A stretch of 14,897 nt of DNA from Lachnospiraceae bacterium UBA3386 (GTDB taxonomy: Bacteria; Bacillota; Clostridia; Lachnospirales; Lachnospiraceae), in assembly GCA_002358875.1 (NCBI GenBank), contig DEPS01000111.1:4901-19797 (forward strand), given 5' to 3'. The translations under genes and the position numbers were made by a program. This document shows positions 1 to 6,866 of the stretch, piece by piece (position 1 is the stretch's first letter; the number at the start of each line of letters is the position of its first letter). The notes under the pieces were generated by a model that did no database searches, was not told the DNA's origin, and was given only the letters and a program-made list of their open reading frames with translations.

Positions 1-1017
1 AAAGAGGCCGCCGCAGGAGCGGAGGAGACCATCGAATACTGGAATCCTTCTTCTCCGGCCATGCAGTCCATCGTGGAATTCGTCACCAAGTCGGTGGACG
101 AGGGATCGGACGGCTTTATTCCCAAGGAGGAAAGGGTAGCTGTGTTTGATATGGATGGCACCCTGTACGGAGAGCGTTTCCCGACCTATTTTAATGACTG
201 GCTTTTTATCCAGAGGGCTCTTTATGATGACAGCTACAAAGCTCCGAAAAAATTGAGGACCTTTGCAAAGAAGTGGGAAGACAAGGTGCTTAAGGGAATT
301 CCTATCGAGAATTTCGATGAAAAGGAGCGGGAGCTGGGGCCCAAGCTCTATGAGGGTCTGACTCCGGAGGCCTATGCGGAGGTCGTCCGCAAATTTAAGG
401 ACCTTCCTGTCTGGGGCTTTGAGGGCATGACCTACGCCCAGGCTTATTTTCAGCCGATGACCGCTCTGGTTAAGTACCTTTATGAACATGACTACAATGT
501 GTATATCGTCAGCGCCACTTACCGGGATGCCGTGAGGGTGATGACGGAGGGTATCCTGGACCAGTACATTCCTGCGGACCATGTTATCGGCACGGATCTT
601 CTGTACACGGCTTCCGGGGATGAAGATGAGAACAGTATGTTCTACGAGCTGGAAGCCGATGATGAGCTGGAGGTTGCCGGCAGCCTCTTTATCAAGAACC
701 AGAAGACCAACAAGGTCACGTCCATCCAGAGGGAGATCGGCAGGATCCCCGTGCTTGCTTTTGGAAATTCCACCGGAGATTTCTCCATGGCCACCTACAC
801 ACTGCAGAATAAGAAGTACGGCGGCAGAGCCTATATGCTGCTCTGCGATGACACAGAGAGGGACTATGGAGATCCTGAGGCAGCGGCCGAATTTAAGAAT
901 AAATGCTTTGCCAACGGTTTTTATACAATCTCCGAGAAAGATGAGTTTACTCTGCTGTATCCGGAGGGAGTCCAGATGGAGCAGGAAAATGAGGAAGAAG
1001 TAAAAGACGCGGCGTAA
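1..1017 (+). CDS. HAD-superfamily phosphatase, 5' end outside window
   Basis: A haloacid dehalogenase-type hydrolase, probably a phosphatase of the phosphoserine-phosphatase-like group. Counting from the Met at 61, HAD motif I is DMDGT with the nucleophile D30 and acid/base D32. Motif II is the Ser of VSATYRD near 151. Motif IV is GNSTGD with D240. The cap region between motifs I and II is long and helical. The frame is open from base 1 (KEAAAGAEETIEYWNPSSPA precedes that Met), and no ribosome binding site lies before 61, so the start is upstream of the window and the Met at 61 is internal. Related clostridial proteins often carry an export signal, but that part is not visible. The C-terminus is acidic. 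It converges with the GH16 gene across a shared terminator. The substrate cannot be predicted. Confidence 0.85.
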   Translation, partial: KEAAAGAEETIEYWNPSSPAMQSIVEFVTKSVDEGSDGFIPKEERVAVFDMDGTLYGERFPTYFNDWLFIQRALYDDSYKAPKKLRTFAKKWEDKVLKGIPIENFDEKERELGPKLYEGLTPEAYAEVVRKFKDLPVWGFEGMTYAQAYFQPMTALVKYLYEHDYNVYIVSATYRDAVRVMTEGILDQYIPADHVIGTDLLYTASGDEDENSMFYELEADDELEVAGSLFIKNQKTNKVTSIQREIGRIPVLAFGNSTGDFSMATYTLQNKKYGGRAYMLLCDDTERDYGDPEAAAEFKNKCFANGFYTISEKDEFTLLYPEGVQMEQENEEEVKDAA

Positions 1018-1258
1018 TCTGTGTGTTTTTTGGGGGGTGCCAGACACTGCGTCCGGAGAGGTGCGTATCAGTCTGTCCGGCAGGGGATTCAGAATAGAGG
1101 GCGGATACCCCGCATGTAATGGTCAACCACTCTGCCGGCAGCGGGCTTTGGAAGATAACGTAAGATCAGCACAATAAAAACAGGGGGCAGGCACGATATG
1201 ATCGCGGCCTTGCCCCCTGTTTTTAGGAGAATAACATGCAGACGCGGAGGCCTTAGAG
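1018..1258. other. Convergent intergenic region
   Basis: This 241-base gap between two convergent genes contains the terminator hairpin at 1176-1224. No ribosome binding site or credible small gene was seen in the rest. Frames that cross it on the - strand run into the GH16 gene out of phase. Confidence 0.6.
1176..1224. terminator. Bidirectional intrinsic terminator
   Basis: A perfect 14-bp inverted repeat (AAAAACAGGGGGCA at 1176-1189, its complement at 1211-1224) with a loop of about 21 bases. The GC-rich core CAGGGGGCA is flanked by A5 on the left and T5 on the right, so a U-tract follows the stem on either strand. It suits both the HAD gene on + and the GH16 gene on -. Confidence 0.9.
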
Positions 1259-2641
1259 TCACTCCGAACCCGGCTTCTGCCAGACTCTTACATAATCTAC
1301 TGTCATGGTGCGTACGGTATCTTCGGGCAGGATGATCTCTTCGGGTACGCAAAGAGACAGGATGACCTGTTCTTTGACCGGAGAGGTGCCGTACCCAAAA
1401 TCTGAACACATGACAAGAACTCCGTTAACATAGAATCTGTAATAGTCCTTATCCCAGAGAAGGGAATAGGTGTAAAAATCCCTGCTGTAATCCATGCCGG
1501 CGGTCTCGAGGATGGTTCCTTCGGAAGAGAGGTCACTGCTTTCTTCATATCCGGTGACCCAGATGCGGCTGCTTATCTTGCCGGGAGCCCAGTTTTCCAT
1601 AATATCCAGCTCGGCTCCTCCGGGTCCCGATCCGCCCTGCGACTTATCGGCTTCATACGGGAAGGGGCCCTGGAGCCAGAAAGCAGACCAGAAATCGTTG
1701 GGGGTTTCCGTATTCTTGCTGACCTTGATCCTGGCTTCAAAATATCCCCGCCGGAACCATTTTTTCATGGCAATGAAGGAGCTGTACCATCCGTCTCCGA
1801 ATTCTCCGTCTTTTATGAAGCTCCCTTTCAGGTACAGGTTCCCGTTGGATACGGAAACCTGTCCGGGGACAAGGAAGCCTCCTTCCCGTACTCCATGGCC
1901 GCGATACTCCCAGAGATCTGTATCCAGTTTTTCTCCATAGAATTCATCTTCGGCAGCGATTCTGTACCCGGCCGCCTCCAGCCTCTCCTGGTCTATGTCC
2001 GGAAGAACGCGGTGGAATGTGCTGATCGAGCAGCCTCTGCTTTTTTCTCCGGAATCTCTTTTATAGCCGAAAAATTCCTGGAGGAACAATCTCCACATAT
2101 AGGGATAATTGGCTATGCCGGGCGAACGGAAATATACGATTCCGTCGGCAGTCACGCCGTAGTCGCTTTTTCCGGCGGAAATTTCCGGCATACCGTCTCT
2201 GCTATAGACCGTTCCGAAGAGTATTTCACGTTTCCCCTTGGTCTCATCAATATTAGCGGTACTGCCGTCGATGTTGAAGTCTATTTCCATTCCTGTCGCG
2301 GACTGGAAATCTTCGCCCAGGCTGTCCTTGAGCCTTTCCAGGATCTCCCCTCCTTCCGGACAGTATGCCCTGACAACATAATCCGACAGATCAGTGCCGC
2401 ATATTTTGAACGACCCGTCTGACGGAGCCAGGTATTCATATTCGAATACCGGCGCCGAGAGGTCAGTGGCTGTGCCTGTCCTGCCAGGGCCATCGTTCGG
2501 TGCTGCAGTCCCGTCAGTCTGAGAAAGCGATGTATCAGCAGCGGTCGTTTTGGCCCCGCTGCCTTTGCCGCAGGCCGAAAGAGGTGATAAGGTAAATAAA
2601 AGCAGGATCGTGATAAACAGGGGCAGTGGCTTTATTGTCAT
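1259..2641 (-). CDS. GH16 family glycoside hydrolase lipoprotein
   Basis: A 460-aa predicted surface lipoprotein and endo-acting glycan hydrolase. Residues 1-24 form a lipoprotein signal peptide with lipobox LSAC and lipidated C24, followed by a Gly/Ala/Thr-rich spacer to about 65. Residues 75-200 form a domain resembling the N-terminal region of other clostridial carbohydrate-active lipoproteins (KREILFGTVYSRDG resembles their E-I-L-x-G-N-T motif). Residues 226-456 are a GH16 beta-jelly roll. The active-site motif is intact: ELDIME with nucleophile E344, D346 and acid/base E349. The C-terminal VDYVRVWQKP is typical of GH16. Substrate is open: laminarin, mixed-linkage beta-glucan or a galactan are family possibilities. 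The start is set by GGAGG a few bases before the ATG. The upstream permease gene has no clear terminator, but this gene has its own promoter candidate. Confidence 0.88.
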   Translation of the reverse strand: MTIKPLPLFITILLLFTLSPLSACGKGSGAKTTAADTSLSQTDGTAAPNDGPGRTGTATDLSAPVFEYEYLAPSDGSFKICGTDLSDYVVRAYCPEGGEILERLKDSLGEDFQSATGMEIDFNIDGSTANIDETKGKREILFGTVYSRDGMPEISAGKSDYGVTADGIVYFRSPGIANYPYMWRLFLQEFFGYKRDSGEKSRGCSISTFHRVLPDIDQERLEAAGYRIAAEDEFYGEKLDTDLWEYRGHGVREGGFLVPGQVSVSNGNLYLKGSFIKDGEFGDGWYSSFIAMKKWFRRGYFEARIKVSKNTETPNDFWSAFWLQGPFPYEADKSQGGSGPGGAELDIMENWAPGKISSRIWVTGYEESSDLSSEGTILETAGMDYSRDFYTYSLLWDKDYYRFYVNGVLVMCSDFGYGTSPVKEQVILSLCVPEEIILPEDTVRTMTVDYVRVWQKPGSE

Positions 2642-2648
2642 AGTATTC

Positions 2649-2662
2649 CTCCGAATACGGAG
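2649..2662 (-). promoter_or_regulatory. Small hairpin overlapping the GH16 ribosome binding site
   Basis: On the - strand CTCCG-TATT-CGGAG forms a 5-bp stem with a 4-base loop, and the GGAG of the Shine-Dalgarno lies in the 3' arm, next to the GH16 start codon. It could weakly mask the site. The stem is short and may be chance. Confidence 0.35.
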
Positions 2663-2758
2663 AGGTTGTATTCCTTAGCCTGTTCCAAAAGAGGATGCAT
2701 CCGGTTTTTATGTGCAGAGCCTGTTCCTGGAGACGATGAGTGACATTCCATGAAGGGA

Positions 2759-2787
2759 AGTCTAGCACAGAACAGAAATTCTGTAAA
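2759..2787 (-). promoter_or_regulatory. Putative promoter of the GH16 gene
   Basis: Reading the - strand, TTTACA (2787-2782) and TAGACT (2764-2759) are separated by exactly 17 bases. An imperfect palindrome, ACAGAA-A-TTCTGT (2772-2784), overlaps the -35 and spacer and could be an operator. The transcript would have a leader of about 110 bases. Confidence 0.5.
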
Positions 2788-2833
2788 TAAGTATTTGGAC
2801 GTATTGAAGCGCGAACCCCTATTCACTGAGTTT

Positions 2834-3631
2834 TTATTCCAGGTTAAGCCGTTTGTCGAGAAAATACCAGGTGATCAGGCTATAGACCGCGATGGAGGCT
2901 GCAGCCGAGACCGCCACGGTTGCCTGTGCCGGGATGGAGCCGGCGGTTTCTTCTGCCTGCGAGATCAAAAAACCTAATAATCCGATCCTGACTCCAATGG
3001 AGGTGAGGATCCAGAACACTGTGCTCTTGAGAAAATCAAAACCGAAATAGGCGAGGACGCTCCCCAGGATCCGGTGCGCGGTCCACTGGTGGCCGACTGC
3101 CAGCGCCGCGTAGATCTGCATCAGCGTTGCGGAAAAGAGCAGGGCGGCGATTACTGCCCACAGGAGAAAGGAACCTATGTTTACGCCAAGGGTTTGCATA
3201 TCGACGTAGAGCCGGAGTCTGCGGAAAAAGCTCAGAGACTTGTTCATCGGCATGGCGCCAAGCCCCATTGCCAGCATGGTGAGGAAGGCTGTGACACCCC
3301 CGAGAACAGTCCATATATAGGATCCAAGTACCTTGGACAGGATCAGCTCATGGGTTTCGACGGGCAGTGAAAACATCAGATAGCCTTCCGTGCCCAGCAG
3401 GTTTTGATAAAATCGCTGTACACACAGTACACCCGTCATGACTATCGAAGCGATGATCAGGAACACGAAGATCATGATCACGGTCGCTCCGAGCATGTTG
3501 GAATACATTTTTTCGGGCAGGAAGCGGATGCCCAGCCCGATGAGGAGCGAAACTCCTACGACTGCCGCGTAGAGCGGCAGCATGATGCGCCCGAAGGCGC
3601 GCATTTCAAATCCGATCAGTTTTCCCAGCAT
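2834..3631 (-). CDS. ABC-2 type transporter permease
   Basis: A 265-aa integral membrane protein, the permease partner of the ATPase encoded just upstream. About six hydrophobic segments are visible: residues 16-36, 48-70, 103-126, 151-178, 200-222 and 236-258. After segment 2 comes the loop GTEGYLMFSLPVE, which is characteristic of small ABC-2 permeases found beside YtrA-type GntR regulators in Firmicutes. No ATP-binding motif is present. Translation is well signalled by AGGAGG 7-8 bases before the ATG. It is the last gene of the regulator/ATPase/permease cassette. Such cassettes usually respond to cell-envelope stress or antimicrobial peptides; the substrate here is unknown. No good terminator follows it, so read-through into the GH16 gene is possible. 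Confidence 0.85.
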   Translation of the reverse strand: MLGKLIGFEMRAFGRIMLPLYAAVVGVSLLIGLGIRFLPEKMYSNMLGATVIMIFVFLIIASIVMTGVLCVQRFYQNLLGTEGYLMFSLPVETHELILSKVLGSYIWTVLGGVTAFLTMLAMGLGAMPMNKSLSFFRRLRLYVDMQTLGVNIGSFLLWAVIAALLFSATLMQIYAALAVGHQWTAHRILGSVLAYFGFDFLKSTVFWILTSIGVRIGLLGFLISQAEETAGSIPAQATVAVSAAASIAVYSLITWYFLDKRLNLE

Positions 3632-3649
3632 TAATTTTTCCTCCTGTAA

Positions 3650-3805
3650 CTATGGAGACGACTTAACGGTCATCACCGCCTGGGCCTTCCCGGCCCCGGC
3701 CTGTGCCGCTCCAGCCCCCATTCGGGCCATCCCGGCCCCGGCCCGTGCGGCTCCGGTCTCTGCTCGGGCTATCCCGGCCCCGGCCTGTGCCGCCTGGCTC
3801 AGCAT
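3650..3805 (-). CDS. Possible 51-aa Ala/Gly-rich repeat protein between ATPase and permease
   Basis: A 51-codon frame whose ATG overlaps the ATPase stop as ATGCTGA and whose TAG lies about 5 bases before the AGGAGG of the permease, so it fills the intercistronic gap. It encodes three in-register 14-residue units with the shared core A(Q/R)AGAG, then a tail QAVMTVKSSP. There is no strong Shine-Dalgarno of its own; translation would depend on reinitiation coupled to the ATPase stop. No known domain is recognised. The caution is that the DNA is a very GC-rich repeat that stays open in other frames too, including on the opposite strand. Seen: frame, overlap and repeat register. Inferred: that it is translated. 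Confidence 0.35.
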   Translation of the reverse strand: MLSQAAQAGAGIARAETGAARAGAGMARMGAGAAQAGAGKAQAVMTVKSSP

Positions 3806-3806
3806 C
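3682..3806. repeat. Three 42-bp GC-rich tandem repeats
   Basis: Units at 3682-3723, 3724-3765 and 3766-3806. Each starts GGGCYWT and contains the identical 13-mer CCCGGCCCCGGCC. The third ends slightly short and runs into the ATPase 3' end. The unit length is a multiple of three. Base composition is far more GC-rich than the flanks. Confidence 0.9.
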
Positions 3807-4494
3807 TGTACAATTCCCGGAAATATCCGTCCACGCTCATGCCGGTCTTTGCCCGCAGATTATCTGCGCTGTCATGAAGCTCTACATGTCCCTGTTTAAG
3901 GAAAACTACTTCGTCCAGCACCGGTTCCACATCCGCGATCAGATGGGTGGAGATGAGGACGAGGCCGTTCTGCGTGTAGTTGCCCAGGATCGTGCGAAGG
4001 ATATAGTCACGGGCTGCAGGGTCGACGCCGGCGATCGGCTCGTCAAGCAGGTACACGGCTGCGCAGCGGCTCATGCTCATGATGAGCTGTACCTTTTCCC
4101 GGGTGCCCTTCGACAGCTTTTTAAAGTTCATGCGGGGGTCGATCCCGAGTTCATTGAGCATTTGCTCGGCTCTTGCTGTGTCAAAATCCTCATAAAAGTC
4201 CTCGTAGAAATCCAGAAGCGAATCCACGTTCATCCAGCCGGGAAGGAAGTCCCTGTCCGGGAGATAGGAGACCATGGCCTTGGTCTCGGCTCCAGGCGTT
4301 TTTCCTGCTACCAGGATCTCCCCCTCAGTCGGGGTCAGAAGGTGCTGCGCCAGCTTGATCAGAGTTGTCTTTCCGCTTCCGTTAGGTCCCACGAGGCCTA
4401 CGATCCTCCCGGGCTCCAGAGACAGATTCACGGCGTCAAGTGCCTTCACATTTCCATACCACTTAGTCAGCTGTCGGCATTCAAGTAGTGCCAT
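3799..4494 (-). CDS. ABC transporter ATP-binding protein (YtrB-like)
   Basis: A cytoplasmic ATPase that would power the permease at 2834-3631. Numbered from the upstream ATG at 4500, Walker A is GPNGSGKT (38-45), the signature is LSKGT (129-133, with Lys where Gly is commoner), Walker B is YLLDEP with D153 and E154, and the H-loop is STH with H186. All catalytic elements are present. An internal DFYE-DFYE duplication follows the Q-loop region. Start choice: two in-frame ATGs lie at 4500 and 4494; AGGAG (4506-4502) is 1 base from the first and 7 bases from the second, so 4494 (231 aa, MALLECRQ) is preferred. The start lies inside the end of the gntR gene, pointing to translational coupling. 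The stop overlaps the possible 51-aa frame. Confidence 0.93.
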   Translation of the reverse strand: MALLECRQLTKWYGNVKALDAVNLSLEPGRIVGLVGPNGSGKTTLIKLAQHLLTPTEGEILVAGKTPGAETKAMVSYLPDRDFLPGWMNVDSLLDFYEDFYEDFDTARAEQMLNELGIDPRMNFKKLSKGTREKVQLIMSMSRCAAVYLLDEPIAGVDPAARDYILRTILGNYTQNGLVLISTHLIADVEPVLDEVVFLKQGHVELHDSADNLRAKTGMSVDGYFRELYRC

Positions 4495-5023
4495 ATCCAT
4501 TCTCCTTTCCGGACTGCCCCTGGGTCCGCTGATTCTTTTTTTCGGATATTATTGCGCCCGCTGTTTCAGTTTTCGAACTGTCCTGCGCCTGAAGACTTAC
4601 TTTTCCAGACAGCCCTGAGCCCGCTGATCCTGTTTTCAGACTTTGCTGAGCCCGCTGATTATCTTTTCCAGCCCAATCCGCAGCCGCTGCAAGTATTTCC
4701 GCGCGGGTCATGCCCAGGCGCAGGAGCCGCGTACACATTTCCGCTATGATCTCCTCGCTCAGCGTCCTTTTCAAATGCAAAAGGACTTCCGCGTCGTTTG
4801 TCACAAAGCGCCCGCTTGTACGCTGTGTATAGACCAGCCCTTCGCGCTCCAGCTCCGCAAAGGCGCGTTGTATCGTATTGGGGTTTACGCCTGCTTCCAG
4901 GGCGAGTTCCCGCACCGGAGGAAGCTTTGATCCGGGAGGAAAATCCCCTTTTGCAATGTCGCTTTTAAGCCTTGACAGGATCTGCAGGTAGATCGGGATC
5001 CCGTTTTCAAATGTCCATTTCAT
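4481..5023 (-). CDS. GntR-family regulator, YtrA subfamily, with repeat-rich tail
   Basis: A 180-aa transcriptional regulator. Residues 1-75 are a GntR winged helix: IPIYLQILSRLKSDI, then PPGSKLPPVRELA and NPNTIQRAFAELEREGLVYT. Residues 80-118 form the short helical C-terminal segment of YtrA-type proteins. The family usually ends near 120-130 residues; here about 60 extra hydrophilic residues (119-180) rich in Gln, Ser, Lys and Gly follow, encoded by degenerate repeats of about 31 bp. It is the first gene of the ABC cassette and overlaps the ATPase start. The likely target is its own promoter, where a 26-bp inverted repeat covers the -10 box. Family knowledge suggests relief of repression by a cell-wall-active compound, but no inducer can be read from sequence. 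Confidence 0.9.
   Translation of the reverse strand: MKWTFENGIPIYLQILSRLKSDIAKGDFPPGSKLPPVRELALEAGVNPNTIQRAFAELEREGLVYTQRTSGRFVTNDAEVLLHLKRTLSEEIIAEMCTRLLRLGMTRAEILAAAADWAGKDNQRAQQSLKTGSAGSGLSGKVSLQAQDSSKTETAGAIISEKKNQRTQGQSGKENGYGTT
4502..4508 (-). promoter_or_regulatory. Ribosome binding site deciding the ATPase start
   Basis: AAAGGAG on the - strand. Its spacing fits the ATG at 4494 and is too short for the ATG at 4500. It lies within the coding sequence of the upstream regulator. Confidence 0.7.
4510..4700. repeat. Degenerate tandem repeats (about 31-33 bp) in the gntR 3' end
   Basis: Five to six diverged units, each with a core like GAGCCCGCTGAT followed by a pyrimidine run near TTTTC. 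The two clearest copies of GAGCCCGCTGAT begin at 4617 and 4648. Other units are at about 4525, 4555 and 4590. They encode the low-complexity tail of the regulator. Confidence 0.6.
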
Positions 5024-5114
5024 ATCTTCCCTTTTCCCTGTGGTGAAAATGAATTCTTTAATAAAAGGATTTCGGCAAAAATCGGCAGCAGGAACCTTTC
5101 AGGTGATTCTGCAT

Positions 5115-5140
5115 TATTGTATTATGCAAATAATACAATA
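5115..5140. promoter_or_regulatory. Inverted-repeat operator of the gntR/ABC cassette
   Basis: Perfect 11-bp arms TATTGTATTAT (5115-5125) and ATAATACAATA (5130-5140) around a GCAA spacer. The right arm coincides with the -10 box of the - strand promoter, the expected position for an autorepressor site. Assignment to the YtrA-type regulator is inferred from location. Confidence 0.75.
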
Positions 5141-5163
5141 TCGGATTGGCTGCACTGTGTCAA
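5135..5163 (-). promoter_or_regulatory. Promoter of the gntR/ABC cassette
   Basis: On the - strand, consensus TTGACA (5163-5158) and TATTGT (5140-5135) are separated by 17 bases. The -10 lies inside the inverted-repeat operator. The leader to the gntR ATG would be about 105 bases. Confidence 0.7.
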
Positions 5164-5168
5164 TATAT

Positions 5169-5178
5169 TAATACAATA
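5169..5178. promoter_or_regulatory. Operator half-site
   Basis: TAATACAATA repeats ten bases of the right arm of the 5115-5140 operator in the same orientation, just upstream of the -35 box of the gntR promoter. It might extend repressor binding, but AT-rich sequence makes chance matches easier. Confidence 0.35.
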
Positions 5179-5222
5179 AAAAATGATGTAGTTATCGCTG
5201 GTTGAACATTATTGAATCTTAA

Positions 5223-5251
5223 TTGATGAAGGATTGGTTTAGCAGTACAAT
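5223..5251 (+). promoter_or_regulatory. Putative promoter of the Ntn-hydrolase gene
   Basis: TTGATG (5223-5228) and TACAAT (5246-5251) with a 17-base spacer. The transcript leader would be about 120 bases. Confidence 0.5.
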
Positions 5252-5378
5252 ATGTTCATATTTTCGATTGCCATCACCGATACTGGATCGATTTTATTCA
5301 ACATAAGGATAAAAATAAGATTATGGTAAAGCTGAATGGGAAGCTGTCAGGTTGTTTATTTTGAGAAGGGGGATAAGA

Positions 5379-6785
5379 ATGAAAAGACTTTTGGTCTCCA
5401 TTATGAGTCTGATTCTGGTATTCGGCAGTGCGAACATTGCCTGTGCGAGTGATTCGGTTTCAGAAAAAGCTGCGATTGAATCTGCTTCCGGGACAGGAGC
5501 CTCTTCAGAAGCACCTTCAGATGTTGTTTCAGAAGGTGCTTCAAAAGCTTCCTCAAAGGATTCTTCAAAAGCGTCCTCAAAGGATTCTTCAGAAGGTGCT
5601 TCAAAAGCTTCCTCGTCTGAAGAGACAGAAGATGATGCCGGGAAAGCGGATTCAAAATCTGTTTCCCGGGATGCCGCCGAAGAGAATGAAGGCAGCCGGG
5701 CCGGCAGTCAGTCTTTTGAGCAGGGCTCAAAAGAAAAAATAAATGATGTCAGTGTCGTAAATCTGCGGGGAAGCTGGTATGAGATGGGCCGGCAGTACGG
5801 CGCCCTGATGAAGGATGAACTGGACGAAGTTCACTATTTTGTGGAGACGATCATAGAATATAGTGTCGGAAATGCGGAAAAAGCAGACAGCATCGTTGCA
5901 GCTCAGACAGCGCAGACACCCTACAGGATCAGTGAATTTATGAAAGGCGCTTCCGAAACATCAGGCCTTACGGTGGAGCAGCTGCAGGAGGTCAATGCGG
6001 TGGAACGAATCGGCGGTCTTCCGAAATGTAGCGCGGCCATCTGCTCAGGTGAATATGCCGCCGGGCCGCTGGTCATCGGAAGAAACTATGATTATTCTGA
6101 TGCCTTTGCCCTGCTTAAGGATGATGTGGCTGTGACAGTATATCATCCCTCGGATGGATCTTTGGCTGTCGCCACTATGGGATATGTGGGCGAGATCTAC
6201 GCCGTAAACGGCTTAAATGAAAAAGGTATTTTCATGGAGCTGAATAACGGTAAACCGTCTGCGGATATTAAATCCCCCGACACCAGGGTCACCGGAACGA
6301 CCATGCTTTTCTCCGCCCTGTTTGAAATTGATGAACTGGAGGACTGGGATCTGTTCTTCAATACGGTTAACTGCAGTTCTTCTTATATCATCAATGTGGC
6401 GGATGATAAAAAAGCCTGTTCCTATGAATGGTGCCCTGTGGGTGTCAAGAAGGGCGGGGCAGACCTGCCAGAGGGCCTTCTGGTCTCAACGAACTATTAT
6501 GTCAATCCGGACTGGCTTTTTAAGACACCGTCCGACGAGGCATCATGGGAAGGCCTCACCAGGCGCAAAAATCTGATCAATCTGTGCGAAGCGGCAAAAG
6601 GGAAGATCGATGATTCGAAAATGCGTGAAATTATCGGAACATCAATGGAAGACGGAGGCGCGATGAACGAGCTGACAGTTTTCCAGATGGTCGTGGTCCC
6701 GGAAACGAAGCAGCTCTGGATCAGAGTGATCGGCGGCGCAGACTGGACGCAGGTCGACCTCTCAAAGCTTCTGCAGCAACCTTGA
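5379..6785 (+). CDS. Secreted C45/acyltransferase-type Ntn hydrolase
   Basis: A 468-aa exported protein. The start is the ATG at 5379, preceded by AAGGGGG; an in-frame TTG at 5352 lacks a ribosome binding site. Residues 1-25 are a signal peptide ending ACA-S; the Cys is not in a canonical lipobox. Residues 25-122 are a Ser/Lys/Glu/Ala-rich linker. The rest resembles peptidase family C45 (isopenicillin N acyltransferase-like): SWYEMGRQYGALMKDEL near 132-148, then KCSAAICSGEY with predicted nucleophile C217, and GRNYDY about 17 residues later. This parallels the C-[ST]-x-x ... G-x-N-[WY]-D arrangement of the fungal enzyme, where the Cys becomes N-terminal after self-cleavage. Expected chemistry is hydrolysis or transfer of a linear amide such as an N-acyl amino acid, beta-lactam side chain or bile-acid-like conjugate; the substrate is not identifiable. 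It appears monocistronic, between a promoter and a terminator. Confidence 0.82.
   Translation: MKRLLVSIMSLILVFGSANIACASDSVSEKAAIESASGTGASSEAPSDVVSEGASKASSKDSSKASSKDSSEGASKASSSEETEDDAGKADSKSVSRDAAEENEGSRAGSQSFEQGSKEKINDVSVVNLRGSWYEMGRQYGALMKDELDEVHYFVETIIEYSVGNAEKADSIVAAQTAQTPYRISEFMKGASETSGLTVEQLQEVNAVERIGGLPKCSAAICSGEYAAGPLVIGRNYDYSDAFALLKDDVAVTVYHPSDGSLAVATMGYVGEIYAVNGLNEKGIFMELNNGKPSADIKSPDTRVTGTTMLFSALFEIDELEDWDLFFNTVNCSSSYIINVADDKKACSYEWCPVGVKKGGADLPEGLLVSTNYYVNPDWLFKTPSDEASWEGLTRRKNLINLCEAAKGKIDDSKMREIIGTSMEDGGAMNELTVFQMVVVPETKQLWIRVIGGADWTQVDLSKLLQQP
5528..5614 (+). repeat. Repeat tract in the Ntn-hydrolase linker
   Basis: A perfect 27-bp repeat starts at 5528 and again at 5588, exactly 60 bases apart, coding for SEGASKASS twice. 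Between them a 24-bp period coding for SSKASSKD is repeated. All periods are multiples of three, so the frame is kept. Confidence 0.9.
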
Positions 6786-6866
6786 TCTTCCGGCAAAAGA
6801 GCTTTACCTGGGTTATAAACAGCGTTTACTGGATGCTCTTCATTTGGATTTCGTTCGTTCTGCACG

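Larger units (their letters stand above)
5024..5378. promoter_or_regulatory. AT-rich divergent control region
   Basis: The 355 bases between the divergent gntR and Ntn-hydrolase genes are strongly AT-rich. They contain the gntR promoter and operator, an isolated half-site, and a + strand promoter candidate. Short frames of 13 and 25 codons occur at about 5324 and 5252, but without ribosome binding sites. Confidence 0.7.

Noticed and set aside
2535..2826. Small - strand frames of 62 and 77 codons between the permease and the GH16 gene
   Set aside because: No ribosome binding site or domain features; they overlap the putative promoter and the GH16 start out of phase.
3703..4488. A 261-codon open frame on the + strand opposite the ABC ATPase
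   Set aside because: It reads through the GC-rich repeat and the complement of the ATPase motifs; the - strand protein explains the sequence.
5520..5620. Regular repeats that might suggest a CRISPR array
   Set aside because: Units are adjacent, vary in length, lack unique spacers and are in frame within a coding sequence.
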